Of a stretch of DNA of 55,616 bases, positions 33,901 to 42,129 are shown one piece after another (the stretch's first letter is position 1; the number at the start of each line of letters is the position of its first letter). The DNA comes from Thermoplasmata archaeon (GTDB taxonomy: Archaea > Thermoplasmatota > Thermoplasmata > UBA10834), in NCBI GenBank assembly GCA_021789945.1, contig JAJYIS010000003.1:1-55616 (forward strand). The letters are read 5' to 3'. The notes beneath the pieces were generated by a model. The model saw nothing but the letters and a program-made list of their open reading frames with translations, did no database searches and had not been told where the DNA came from. The position numbers and the translations under genes were made by a program.

Positions 33901-34169
33901 CGGTCAATCACTAGCGGACGCAAGAGAGGTGTAGGCTCAATTAAGTCTTTCCGACGCACTAGTGCCGGTGTCACGCCGGTGGCCTCGCACGCGGACGCCT
34001 GCTTTCGGTTCGACCGCCCCGGACTCCCGGCCTATGAGATAGGACCATCTGGACGCGCTAGTGGACTTGCTGGAGGCTCCGTGCGAACCCCAGGAACGGT
34101 TAATATACGATGAATATCTTATCCATCGAAGCCGCGCTGGGCGAACGCATTCCCACGGGGGAAATTGAG
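33901..34169. other. divergent intergenic region acdA/fbp
   Basis: The 269 bases hold the acdA promoter (about 33935) and the TATA box of the next gene (34101-34108). The middle is GC-rich and no RNA gene or stable structure was convincing. Confidence 0.4.
34101..34108 (+). promoter_or_regulatory. TATA box of fbp
   Basis: TAATATAC sits only 1 base before the ORF-track ATG at 34110, so that start would lie before the transcription start. The real start must be further downstream, supporting ATG 34170. Confidence 0.6.
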
Positions 34170-35306
34170 ATGCCAGAAAAGATAACCGTGTCGCTGATAA
34201 AGGCCGATGTCGGATCGATCGCGGGACACTCGAGACCGCACCCCAAGATGATGGAGGTGGCATCGGACACTTTGAGAAAGGCCGTACGGGACGGTCTGCT
34301 GATCGACTACTACGTCACCAGATGCGGGGACGACATACAGCTTCTGATGACACACAGGGAGGGCGAGAACAACAGACAGGTGCACGAGCTCGCATGGAAC
34401 GCCTTCATGGCCGCGTCCAAGGAGGCGAAGAAGATGCACCTGTACGCCGCCGGCCAGGACCTGCTCTCAGACGCGTTCTCCGGGAACGTGAGGGGCCAAG
34501 GCCCGGGTGCCGCCGAGATGGAGTTCGAGGAGCGCCCGACAGAGCCGATGCTGGTCTTCATGGCGGACAAGTGCGGCCCTGCCGCGTACTCGTTACCCAT
34601 ATCCAAGATCTTCATGGACCCGTTCACGACGACCGGGCTCGTGATCGACCCGCGGGCGCACCTCGGGTACGACCTCGAGATAGTCGACGTCGTAGACCAC
34701 AAGAAGGTCCTCATGAGCTCCCCGGCCGAGCTGTACGACATCCTCGCGCTCATAGGCGACACGACCAGGTACGCGGTCAAGAGGGTCATCCACAGGACGC
34801 TCGGGATATCCGCTGTCGTGTCGACCGAGAAGCTGAACATCCTGGCAGGGAAGTACGTTGGGAAGGACGACCCCGTGATGCTCGTAAGATGCCAGTCCGG
34901 CTTCCCGGCCGTCGGGGAGGTCCTGCAGCCGTTCGCGTTCCCGCAGCTGGTCGCTGGCTGGATGCGCGGGTCCCACTACGGCGCATGGTACCCCTGCGGG
35001 GTCGACGATTCCGATCCTTCGTACTTCGACGGCCCGCCGAGGGTGTGCTCGCTCGGCATCCAGATCAATGGCGGCAAGATACAGGGCGCTGAGCCACCGG
35101 GCGGCAAGCCGGGCGACCACAAGCCGGTCGACTACTTCTCGGGCAAGGAGTGGGACCACGTCAGGGACAAGGCGATGAGGATCTCCATCTACATGCGCGG
35201 GCACGGCCCGTTCATGCCGGGCATCGTCTCTCCAGAGGACCTCGAGTACACGACGAGGCCGGAGATCCTGAAGAAGCTCGAGCCCAGGATGAAGCCTCTC
35301 GAATGA
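34170..35306 (+). CDS. fbp: fructose-1,6-bisphosphate aldolase/phosphatase (bifunctional)
   Basis: 378 residues beginning MPEKITVSLIKADVGSIAGH, the signature opening of the archaeal FBPA/P enzyme. It both condenses triose phosphates and removes the 1-phosphate, making gluconeogenesis unidirectional. Further marks are MMEVASDTLRKAVRDGLLID, DFYVTRCGDDIQLLMTH-like YYVTRCGDDIQLLMTHREGE, PMLVFMADKCGPAAYSLP, and PFTTTGLVIDPRAHLGY. A purine-rich GGGGGAAA sits ahead of ATG 34170. tpiA follows after 10 bases, so the product pair supplies and uses triose phosphates. Confidence 0.95.
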   Translation: MPEKITVSLIKADVGSIAGHSRPHPKMMEVASDTLRKAVRDGLLIDYYVTRCGDDIQLLMTHREGENNRQVHELAWNAFMAASKEAKKMHLYAAGQDLLSDAFSGNVRGQGPGAAEMEFEERPTEPMLVFMADKCGPAAYSLPISKIFMDPFTTTGLVIDPRAHLGYDLEIVDVVDHKKVLMSSPAELYDILALIGDTTRYAVKRVIHRTLGISAVVSTEKLNILAGKYVGKDDPVMLVRCQSGFPAVGEVLQPFAFPQLVAGWMRGSHYGAWYPCGVDDSDPSYFDGPPRVCSLGIQINGGKIQGAEPPGGKPGDHKPVDYFSGKEWDHVRDKAMRISIYMRGHGPFMPGIVSPEDLEYTTRPEILKKLEPRMKPLE

Positions 35307-35316
35307 GGGCGTTGCC

Positions 35317-35994
35317 GTGAGCATCCGCATGCCCGCCATCGTGATCAACTTCAAGACCTATCTGGAGGCCAGCGGGAGCGCCGCCCTCGAGCTCGCGAAG
35401 CTGTGCGACCATGTCTCGTCAGAGACCGGCGCGTCGATCGTCGTCGCGCCCCCGATGCTGGACCTCGCGGCGGTCGCTTCGGCCGTCGGCATACCGGTGT
35501 TCGCCCAGCATATCGACAGCGTCACGTCGGGCAGCACGACGGGCCATGTCACGATCGAGAACGCGAAGGCCTCGGGGGCCAAGGGGACGCTTGTGAACCA
35601 TTCGGAGCACAGGATCAGGATCGCGGAGATCCATGAGATCATCGACCGCGCCCGTCCGCTCGGGCTGTCGACGATAGTGTGCACGAACAACCTCGCGGTC
35701 AGCAAGGCGTGCGCCGCCATGGACCCGGACTTCGTCGCGATCGAGCCTCCAGAGCTGATAGGCGGCGAGGTGTCCGTCACGACGGCCAACCCGAGGATAG
35801 TCTCGGACACCGTCCAGTCGATCCGGAAGATCAGCGGCAGCGTTGGAGTGCTCTGCGGAGCCGGCGTGAAGAACGGCCGCGACGTGGCTGCCGCGCTCGC
35901 GCTCGGCACGGACGGGGTGCTCTTGGCGAGCGGGGTCGTGAAGGCCAAGGATCGGCGCGCGACCCTCATGGACCTCGTGTCGGGGCTGGGATAG
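35317..35994 (+). CDS. tpiA: triosephosphate isomerase, archaeal type
   Basis: 225 residues, the compact archaeal form. INFKTYLEASGS at the start carries the catalytic Lys. LVNHSEHRIRI gives the His and AIEPPELIGG the catalytic Glu, followed by the phosphate loop VLCGAGVKNGRDV. It interconverts glyceraldehyde 3-phosphate and dihydroxyacetone phosphate, the substrates of the aldolase upstream, and dihydroxyacetone phosphate is also used by NadA. GTG 35317 has a GAGGGCG ribosome-like site; ATG 35329 is the alternative start. Confidence 0.94.
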   Translation: MSIRMPAIVINFKTYLEASGSAALELAKLCDHVSSETGASIVVAPPMLDLAAVASAVGIPVFAQHIDSVTSGSTTGHVTIENAKASGAKGTLVNHSEHRIRIAEIHEIIDRARPLGLSTIVCTNNLAVSKACAAMDPDFVAIEPPELIGGEVSVTTANPRIVSDTVQSIRKISGSVGVLCGAGVKNGRDVAAALALGTDGVLLASGVVKAKDRRATLMDLVSGLG

Positions 35995-36050
35995 CCGAAG
36001 ACTACCTGTAAGCAAGTTGTTCTTGACCGGGGGCCCGGCATACACTCCCG

Positions 36051-38225
36051 ATGCGGCGTGAACACATCCAGGCGGTGTCGTCGGCCTTGCTTCTAACCTT
36101 CGTTGTGTTCATCCCGCATCACGTCGACGACACCGCCATCGCCCCGAAGTCGGCCTCACTGGTCTCGTCTCCAGGCCTGCTGATCTCCGAGTTTTACCCC
36201 CGCGGGTTCTGCGACGACGAATACATCGTTCTGTCGAACCAGTGCGGGACCGCTATCGACCTGAAGGGCTGGAACCTGACGGACGGCGAAGGAGTGCTCA
36301 GTTTCGCCTCCGACGTATGGCTCACGGACGGGGAGTCCTTCTCCATCTCATGGAACCAGAGCTCGTTCTGGCAGGCGTATGGGAGACTGCCGGAGGTATC
36401 CATGGACTCGACGGAAGCCGCGAGCGTCATCCGTTCGTCCGGCAGCTTCAGGCTGGGGGATTCCGGAGACTCGATGGCCCTCAGCTCCCCCCAGGGGCGC
36501 CTGGTCGACGCAGTGATCTACGGGTCCACGAGCGAGACCTCCCAAGGATGGTCGGGCGACCCGATGCCGGCGCTCAAGCAGGGCGAGGTCGCCAAGAGGG
36601 TCAGCTCCGCGGGGGCGCTGCTCGACACCGACTCCATGCTTGACTGGATGCCGTTTCGAGAGTTCAGGTACGGCTATACGGACCTCCAGAGCGGCAGCAT
36701 CGACATCGCGGCCGGGAACATCACGACCTTCGTAAGCCCCGACAATTCGCAGGACATCGTGCTGTCAGGGATAGGGCATGCCAGCAAGAGCATCAGCGCA
36801 TGCTCGTACGAGTTCTCCTCGGCGCCGGTCACAAAGGCACTCATCGAGGCGAGGCAGCGCGGGACGGCGGTCCGGCTGCTCGTCGACGGCTCGCCCTCAG
36901 GGGGCATGTCCGAGGGCGAGCTCGCATGCCTTTCCGTCCTCTCGCGGTCCGGGATCGATGTCCGCGCCGTCAAGGGGAACACATCGTCTGGGGTGGTCCA
37001 GCACACCGGCGCTCTCCACGCGAAGTACATCGTCATCGACTCGCTCGTCACGATCGTCATGTCAGAGAACCTCGTCGAGCAGGGCATGCCGACCGACAGG
37101 GTCTTCGGCAACCGCGGCTGGGGTGTCGAGATCCGGGACTCAAGGGCCGCGAGGCTCGTCCTGGACGTGTTTGAGGCAGACTCAAGGCTCTCCAGGAGGG
37201 ACGTCGTCCTTTGGCCCAACTGCCCACTGTTCAACGGCTCTGCGGAGCTGCCCAAGGCCCCGGACCAGAACCACACGCAGGAACTGTTCGAGCCGCTGGT
37301 GAATTCAGAGCCTGCGCGCATCACTCTCTGTCTCTCCCCGGACATCTCGGTCCAGCGGCCGTATCTCGCGCCGCTGATCGAATGCTCCCGCAGGTTCGTC
37401 GGCGAGCAGTTCCAGGCCGACCTCTGGTGGAAGGAGAGATGGAACAACGAATCGATTGTCAGCCCACTCGTCTCGGCCCTGGAGTCATCGCTCAGGGCCG
37501 GCGGGAGCGCGAGGCTGCTGCTCGACTCCTCGTGGTACAACGTTCCAGGGAACGGCGCGGTCGCCGACAGTCTCAGGGAGAACACGACGTTCGCCGGGAT
37601 GGACGGCGAGTTCGCGCTCCTCAATCCCGCCAGCCCTATCACCGCCCTGCACAACAAGGGCGCCGTGATCGACGGGAGAACGACATTGATATCGAGCAAC
37701 AACTGGGTCTTCGCATCGTTTGCCAGGAACCGCGAGCTGGGCGTCCTGGTGTACTCCGTCGAGGTCGCAGACTACTTCACCACGGTCTTCGAATCTGACT
37801 GGAACCCGGACAGGACACCTCCCGTCGCGGACGCGGGGGAGGATATCGAGATGGCCGCGGGCGAGACCGTCATGATCACCTCTGGGCGGTCGTTCGACGA
37901 CCGCGTGATATCCTCAGTCGCATGGGACACGGACGGCGACGGGTTCGCGGAGTCCTGGAACCGGTCGATCGACTACACGGCGAGCGTCCCCGGAGACCAT
38001 CGGATCGTGCTCACCGTGGAAGATTCGTGGGGGAACGCCGCGACCGACGAAATCATCGTGAGCGTGATTGTCCCGGATGGCCCTGGGCGAGCAGGCCATG
38101 GCGGGCTCGTCGGCCTGGAATGGCTCGCTCCGATCGTCCTCGCCGCAGCATACGTCGCATTCAGGAGACGGCGGCCTGCCGGGGAGGCGCCTTCGCGGAA
38201 GCTTAATCATCGACCTAAGGCGTGA
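36051..38225 (+). CDS. exported lamin-tail / phospholipase-D-like / PKD protein, membrane-anchored
   Basis: 724 residues. A signal-like N-terminus (VSSALLLTFVVFIPHH) is followed by a lamin-tail domain (about 45-150, LLISEFYPRGFCDDEYIVLS; DLKGWNLTDGEG). Then come two phospholipase D half-sites: HAKYIVID at about residue 323 and HNKGAVID at about 534, both complete H-x-K-x4-D. A PKD-like beta domain (about 590-675, PVADAGEDIEMAAGETVMIT) and a C-terminal helix LEWLAPIVLAAAYVAFRRRR anchor it. Both catalytic HKD motifs being intact argues for an active phosphodiesterase, acting on nucleic acid or lipid outside the cell. It follows tpiA by 56 bases and carries many N-x-S/T sites. Confidence 0.82.
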   Translation: MRREHIQAVSSALLLTFVVFIPHHVDDTAIAPKSASLVSSPGLLISEFYPRGFCDDEYIVLSNQCGTAIDLKGWNLTDGEGVLSFASDVWLTDGESFSISWNQSSFWQAYGRLPEVSMDSTEAASVIRSSGSFRLGDSGDSMALSSPQGRLVDAVIYGSTSETSQGWSGDPMPALKQGEVAKRVSSAGALLDTDSMLDWMPFREFRYGYTDLQSGSIDIAAGNITTFVSPDNSQDIVLSGIGHASKSISACSYEFSSAPVTKALIEARQRGTAVRLLVDGSPSGGMSEGELACLSVLSRSGIDVRAVKGNTSSGVVQHTGALHAKYIVIDSLVTIVMSENLVEQGMPTDRVFGNRGWGVEIRDSRAARLVLDVFEADSRLSRRDVVLWPNCPLFNGSAELPKAPDQNHTQELFEPLVNSEPARITLCLSPDISVQRPYLAPLIECSRRFVGEQFQADLWWKERWNNESIVSPLVSALESSLRAGGSARLLLDSSWYNVPGNGAVADSLRENTTFAGMDGEFALLNPASPITALHNKGAVIDGRTTLISSNNWVFASFARNRELGVLVYSVEVADYFTTVFESDWNPDRTPPVADAGEDIEMAAGETVMITSGRSFDDRVISSVAWDTDGDGFAESWNRSIDYTASVPGDHRIVLTVEDSWGNAATDEIIVSVIVPDGPGRAGHGGLVGLEWLAPIVLAAAYVAFRRRRPAGEAPSRKLNHRPKA

Positions 38226-38235
38226 CGCCCCCGCG

Positions 38236-38679
38236 ATGATCGTCACCCGCCCGTTCGCCCCTCCAGACATACCTGAGGTCATCCGGATCGTCGAGGACTC
38301 GCTCAGGGAGAATTATCCTCCTTCCCTGTATCTCACGGTCCACAATCTGTGGAGGGAGGGCTTCATCGTGCTGATCCAGGACGGCAAGATGGCGGGTTTC
38401 GTCGCGGCCGTCCCAAACGGAAACAACGTTGCCAGGGTCCTCATGCTGGCCGTCCTGCGCCCGTACAGGAACCGGTCGTTCGGGAAGCGCCTCATGAACG
38501 AGCTCTTCTCGAGCTGTCGCGCGAAGGGTTTGGACACGGTCATCCTCGAGGTCCGGAAGAGCAACAGGGTGGCCATCGCGTTCTACGAGCGCCTGGGCTT
38601 CACGGTCTACGGGGAGATGAAGAAGTTCTACAGCAACGGTGAGGACGCCTACAAGATGATGCGCGTGCTCGAGACCTGA
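38236..38679 (+). CDS. rimI: GNAT acetyltransferase, RimI-like
   Basis: 147 residues from ATG 38236; the ORF-track start lies inside the previous gene. It shows VTRPFAPPDIPEVIRIVEDS, motif A LRPYRNRSFGKRLMNELFSS (the usual Q/R-x-x-G-x-G/A loop is RNRSFG, so slightly altered), and the C-terminal VRKSNRVAIAFYERLGFTVY, the classic motif B of RimI/Naa10-type N-terminal acetyltransferases. It probably acetylates protein N-termini. It sits 10 bases after the large surface protein and is convergent with the Lon-like gene. Confidence 0.8.
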   Translation: MIVTRPFAPPDIPEVIRIVEDSLRENYPPSLYLTVHNLWREGFIVLIQDGKMAGFVAAVPNGNNVARVLMLAVLRPYRNRSFGKRLMNELFSSCRAKGLDTVILEVRKSNRVAIAFYERLGFTVYGEMKKFYSNGEDAYKMMRVLET

Positions 38680-38687
38680 ACGGGCGC

Positions 38688-40214
38688 CTACTGATAGCCC
38701 CTCTTGTCGTCGTAAACGTGATAGTTCCAGTACTGGTATGGCGAGGACTCCTTCTCGGAGGTGCTCATGTCGGAGGAGATGGCGCCCATGTAGCTGCCGT
38801 ACCTGTCCTTGATCTGCTCCTCGACCGGCCTCGCCCTCTTCAGCGCCTCCTTGATGTGCGCTGGCTCGATCAGTCTCGCCTGCTCGAGCACCGCGATGTC
38901 GCCCGCGGCCCGGATGAGCCCTCCGAGCTCCCTCAGCCTGAGGGTGAGCGACTTGTCCCTGTTGTCCACGAATTTGGCCCTTCTGCGCGCCTCGTCGATC
39001 AGCATCATGATGGAGTCCCTGGACGCGTGCGGTATCTTCGCGTCCATCGTGATCTCCTGAGCCACGAACTGCGCGAGCCTGGACCTGTTCTCCTCGGTGT
39101 CGGGCATGACGGTCTCCACGAGCACCTCGTACCCTCCGCCGTTTATCCTCGACCTGAGGGGCGAGAGTATGTGCGGCAGGTCCTGGATGTTGCACGCGCC
39201 GACGAATATGAAGTCGCATGGGACATTGTCCACCCTCACGCTCGCGCCCGCGCTCTGCGGGTTCCTCCCCGCTATCGGGAACCGCTTCTCCTGCATCGCC
39301 GTGAGCATGAACCTCTGGAGATGGCCAAGGTGCGGGAGCTCGTCTATGAAGAGGACGCCCTGGTGGGCGCTGTGGATCGCGCCCGCGACGACCCTGTCGT
39401 AGGGCTGGGTGCCCAGCTGCGGGTGGCCCCCGTACGGGTCGTGCCTCACGTCCCCGAGCAGCTCGACCTCGCTTGCCCCGGTTGCCAGGACAAACGGGTT
39501 GCGCGTGATCGGCACTATGACCTTCTTCGGGCTCTCCTTCTCCAGCTCGCGCCTCTTCTCGAGGGCCTGCTGGTCGAGGACCTTGATCATCTCGCCTGCG
39601 CGCTCGAAGACGACGACCTCCTCCTTGCCGAACCTCTTCCTCGTGGTCGTGACGCGCTCTCTCCCGACCATCTGGCCCATGGTGACCTCCATGAGCCCTC
39701 CCAGGAGGTCCCCGAACGGGTTGTTCGCGGTGGACTTCACCTGTGCCACCTTCGCCCTCGAGCACTTAGGGCAGAACCCTTCCTTGGGCGACGAGTATGT
39801 CCCGCAGTTCGAGCACCTGTAGCCCAGGCGCTCAGCGACGCTCACAGGGGCCTCCTTGGGGTCGATGTACTCCCCCTCGGCGTACCCCTTCGACTCGAGC
39901 TCCTTCTCGACCTCGTCGATGGACCTGACCTCGACTAGCGGGCGCTCCGGGTTCTCAGGGTTGTGGACGACCCTGATCTCCTCCGTCGGGCGGGCAAGGT
40001 GCAGCGAGAGCGCCTGTGCGATCATCGACTTGCCAGTGCCGGGAGGGCCCACGAGCAGGAAATGCCTCCTCTGGGACGCCGCGATCCTCGCCAGCCTGAC
40101 GGCTTCCTCTTGGCCTATGACCCTTTCAAGGGGGTCCGTCGGGACCTTGATGTCCTCTGAGGATTCGATGTCTTCCAGCAGACTAGCTGTCTTCTCGGGA
40201 GTCATGAAGTTCAA
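38688..40214 (-). CDS. Lon-like AAA+ ATPase with zinc-ribbon insert and no protease domain
   Basis: 508 residues related to the ATPase half of archaeal LonB. Walker A is GPPGTGKSMIAQAL (about 55-62). The later block LLGDVRHDPYGGHPQLGTQP, then RVVAGAIHSAHQGVLFIDEL with Walker B, sensor GACNI and arginine finger SPLRSRI are the LonB pattern. Two features differ. The segment between Walker A and B, which carries membrane helices in LonB, has a zinc ribbon (CSNCGTYSSPKEGFCPKC) and no hydrophobic helix. The chain ends after the AAA+ lid, with no Ser-Lys protease domain. It should be a soluble unfoldase or remodelling ATPase. It starts 6 bases after dnaG. Confidence 0.8.
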   Translation of the reverse strand: MNFMTPEKTASLLEDIESSEDIKVPTDPLERVIGQEEAVRLARIAASQRRHFLLVGPPGTGKSMIAQALSLHLARPTEEIRVVHNPENPERPLVEVRSIDEVEKELESKGYAEGEYIDPKEAPVSVAERLGYRCSNCGTYSSPKEGFCPKCSRAKVAQVKSTANNPFGDLLGGLMEVTMGQMVGRERVTTTRKRFGKEEVVVFERAGEMIKVLDQQALEKRRELEKESPKKVIVPITRNPFVLATGASEVELLGDVRHDPYGGHPQLGTQPYDRVVAGAIHSAHQGVLFIDELPHLGHLQRFMLTAMQEKRFPIAGRNPQSAGASVRVDNVPCDFIFVGACNIQDLPHILSPLRSRINGGGYEVLVETVMPDTEENRSRLAQFVAQEITMDAKIPHASRDSIMMLIDEARRRAKFVDNRDKSLTLRLRELGGLIRAAGDIAVLEQARLIEPAHIKEALKRARPVEEQIKDRYGSYMGAISSDMSTSEKESSPYQYWNYHVYDDKRGYQ

Positions 40215-40220
40215 CGGTGC

Positions 40221-41492
40221 TCAGCTGAGGTCTTCCTTCGTCAAGACCTCGACATTTGTCGGGAGCTTGGCGATGTTGCCCAACTTAACACCGACGACCG
40301 CGCTGATATTCTTTTCCACAGCGAGGTCGAGTATCCTCTGGGTGATGATCCCGTCGAGCACGACCGCGGTCACGACCTCGGTCGTCTCCTTGAGCGTGTC
40401 TGCGAGCAGGCTAACATGGACTTCCTTGATGACGTTCCCGGCCTCGCCCATCAGCTTCGCCTTCGACGTGTTGCTCAGCTCTTCAAGGACTCCCTTGTAC
40501 CTGAACTGGTCCGGGTTCAGCCTCTTCCCGGGCTTCTCCTCGACTGGCCTCGGCCTGGGCTGCTCCCTGTGCTTCCCACGGTCGTCCTCGTGCCTGTGCC
40601 TGTCCTGGCGGTCGTCCTCGCGTCTTACCATTTTTTCTCCATTCTTTGTCTGGCCGCCCTGGAGGTTGAGCATTTCTGCGAACTGGTCTCCCGGGACCTT
40701 GTTCCTCAGGCACTTCACGATCTGCTTCTGCGTGAGCTCCTCGACCTCTTGGCCTGCAGGAGCCCTCGAGATGAAGTCTATCTCTGCGACCTGAAGCAGC
40801 TCCCTCAGTATGAGCTCTCCGCCCCTGTCGCCGTCCACGAACGCCGTGACGACCTTCTCCTTCGCGAGGTCGATGATCGTCTGCGGGACGTTCGTCCCCT
40901 CGACCGCGATCACGTTCTTGATGCCGTACTTCAGGAGGTTGATCACATCGGACCGGCCCTCGAGGATTATGATGGCGTCTGAGTCGTCGATGTTCGGGCC
41001 CGCCGGCAGCCTCTCCTTTCCGTAGTGGACGACCTCCTCGATCTGCACGGACTGCCTCACGGAGTCCTCCAGGTCCAGCCCGCTCGTCTTCGAGGCCTTC
41101 AGCATCTCGTTCAGGAGCTTCTTCGCCCTCTCGATTATCTTGTTGCGCTTGGATATCCTGACATCCTCGATCTTCTCTACGGAGATCCTGGCCTTGCACG
41201 GCCCGACCCTGTCGATCGTCTCGAGGGACGATGCCAGGATTGCGGTCTCCACCTGGTCGAGGCTCGAGGGCACATACACCACTCCCTCGGACTTACCCTT
41301 GGTGGCTCCGACCTCCACCTCGATCCTCCCGATCCTTCCGCTCTTCTGAAGGTCCCTGAGGTCGAGCTCGTCGCCCAAAAGCCCTTCCGTCTGCCCGAAG
41401 ATGGCGCCTACGATATCTGGTTTCTCGACTATTCCGTCCGTCGCTAGCCTTGCCTGTATCAAGTATTTCGTTGTACTTGGATCTATGTCCAT
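40221..41492 (-). CDS. dnaG: archaeal DnaG (TOPRIM primase-like, exosome-associated)
   Basis: 423 residues: an N-terminal domain with YLIQARLATDGIVEKPDIVG, a TOPRIM domain with IIILEGRSDVINLLKYGIKN (conserved Glu) and AFVDGDRGGELILREL (acidic D-x-D), and a C-terminal domain after a charged linker (RREDDRQDRHRHEDDRGKHR). Archaeal DnaG is a stable subunit of the RNA exosome and shows some primase activity in vitro. A strong ribosome site GAGGTAGGT precedes the ATG. Two very short ORFs and a roughly 210-base leader lie upstream. The Lon-like ATPase follows directly. Confidence 0.94.
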   Translation of the reverse strand: MDIDPSTTKYLIQARLATDGIVEKPDIVGAIFGQTEGLLGDELDLRDLQKSGRIGRIEVEVGATKGKSEGVVYVPSSLDQVETAILASSLETIDRVGPCKARISVEKIEDVRISKRNKIIERAKKLLNEMLKASKTSGLDLEDSVRQSVQIEEVVHYGKERLPAGPNIDDSDAIIILEGRSDVINLLKYGIKNVIAVEGTNVPQTIIDLAKEKVVTAFVDGDRGGELILRELLQVAEIDFISRAPAGQEVEELTQKQIVKCLRNKVPGDQFAEMLNLQGGQTKNGEKMVRREDDRQDRHRHEDDRGKHREQPRPRPVEEKPGKRLNPDQFRYKGVLEELSNTSKAKLMGEAGNVIKEVHVSLLADTLKETTEVVTAVVLDGIITQRILDLAVEKNISAVVGVKLGNIAKLPTNVEVLTKEDLS

Positions 41493-41497
41493 CGTAC

Positions 41498-41599
41498 CTA
41501 CCTCTCTTCGAAAAACAGCGTTGCCAACTCCCTGCCGCTCCTTCGGCCGAATCGCCCTGCAGTGCCGGGCGCGTTCTGCCAGCGGCCGTTGACAGACAT
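41498..41599 (-). CDS. putative micro-ORF, 33 aa, in the dnaG leader
   Basis: Too short for the ORF track. It starts at ATG 41599, directly after the stop of the preceding micro-ORF, and ends in a TAG embedded in the dnaG ribosome site 5 bases before the dnaG ATG. The predicted peptide starts MSVNGRWQNAPGTAGRFGRR and is strongly basic. The stretch GTAGRFGRRSGREL faintly recalls the N-terminus of ribosomal protein L37ae, but the zinc ribbon that would prove this is absent. It could be a regulatory leader peptide or a decayed gene; translation is unproven. Confidence 0.35.
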   Translation of the reverse strand: MSVNGRWQNAPGTAGRFGRRSGRELATLFFEER

Positions 41600-41659
41600 C
41601 TATTCAATGGAGACCTGGAGGCGCTCGACGAGCGGGGCCAGGGCCCCGAAGACACTCAT
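41600..41659 (-). CDS. putative micro-ORF, 19 aa, in the dnaG leader
   Basis: ATG 41659 to TAG 41600-41602, encoding MSVFGALAPLVERLQVSIE, a short amphipathic peptide. Its stop is immediately followed by the ATG of the 33-residue micro-ORF, with no spacer. Inside it lies the hairpin CGGGGCC-CT-GGCCCCG. A TATA box AGTATTTAA (about 41732-41740 on this strand) would start transcription near 41707. No clear ribosome site precedes it. This is a candidate leader peptide; chance cannot be excluded at this length. Confidence 0.3.
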   Translation of the reverse strand: MSVFGALAPLVERLQVSIE

Positions 41660-41809
41660 TTGATACTTGGGATGATATGTCAGATTGAGATTTGATGCGC
41701 TGTTCTTCGGAACTATTATCGCGCCACTGATTAAATACTTTTCGATACGCCCTATAAAATTCGAGAACGAGCCGGCCAGTATGTCGGAGCCGGCTGTCCG
41801 GCCGCCCTG

Positions 41810-42019
41810 TCAGCCCCCGGAGACCACGGCAACCAGTTTGACCTCGTCCCCGTCCTCCAGCACCTCGTCGAGTGGAATCGGTGCCCGGTCCTTGACCGCA
41901 ATCCATGCGTCCGGGAAGAGTTTGAGGGACCTGATTAGGCCCTCGACGGTCGTGCCCTCTTCGACCTCGACCGTCTCCGTCCTCTTCCTGGTGGGAAGCA
42001 TTTGGACCTTGATCCTCAT
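41810..42019 (-). CDS. ubiquitin-like small modifier / sulfur carrier (SAMP, MoaD/ThiS fold)
   Basis: 69 residues, MRIKVQMLPTRKRTETVEVE then GTTVEGLIRSLKLFPDAWIA and the C-terminal EVKLVAVVSGG. The beta-grasp pattern, size and exposed Gly-Gly end match archaeal SAMPs, which are adenylated by an E1-like enzyme and then used either as protein tags or as sulfur donors for tRNA thiolation and molybdopterin. NcsA in this window is a possible customer. TTTGATAACC lies about 25 bases before ATG 42019, suggesting a leaderless mRNA; the TTG at 42043 is the track start. Confidence 0.85.
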   Translation of the reverse strand: MRIKVQMLPTRKRTETVEVEEGTTVEGLIRSLKLFPDAWIAVKDRAPIPLDEVLEDGDEVKLVAVVSGG

Positions 42020-42071
42020 GTGATTCGCGGGGACGGTTATCAAATGGTTTGGGATAACTCTTTGCCAAGCA

Positions 42072-42085
42072 GACGGCGCGCCGTC
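42072..42085. repeat. 14-bp perfect palindrome after the PKD gene
   Basis: GACGGCGCGCCGTC lies 45 bases after the PKD-gene stop and upstream of the SAMP promoter. It may be a 3' stem or a protein site. It also contains GGCGCGCC, a low-frequency restriction-type palindrome. Confidence 0.45.
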
Positions 42086-42129
42086 CGCCGGGCTGCATCA
42101 TGGACCCATGAGTGCGGCCTTCGGGGCCT

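Noticed and set aside
33990-34060. Possible tRNA T-arm (GGTTCGACC)
   Set aside because: The bases around it do not pair as a T stem and no anticodon or acceptor arm can be built on either strand.
38215-39938. Large ORFs overlapping the Lon-like gene on both strands (38215-39765 minus, 38718-39938 plus)
   Set aside because: Low-complexity shadow frames; the Lon-like frame carries all the AAA+ motifs.
41498-41599. Micro-ORF as a ribosomal protein L37ae gene
   Set aside because: A short GTAGRFG-like match is present but the defining zinc ribbon is absent in every frame downstream, which is already dnaG.
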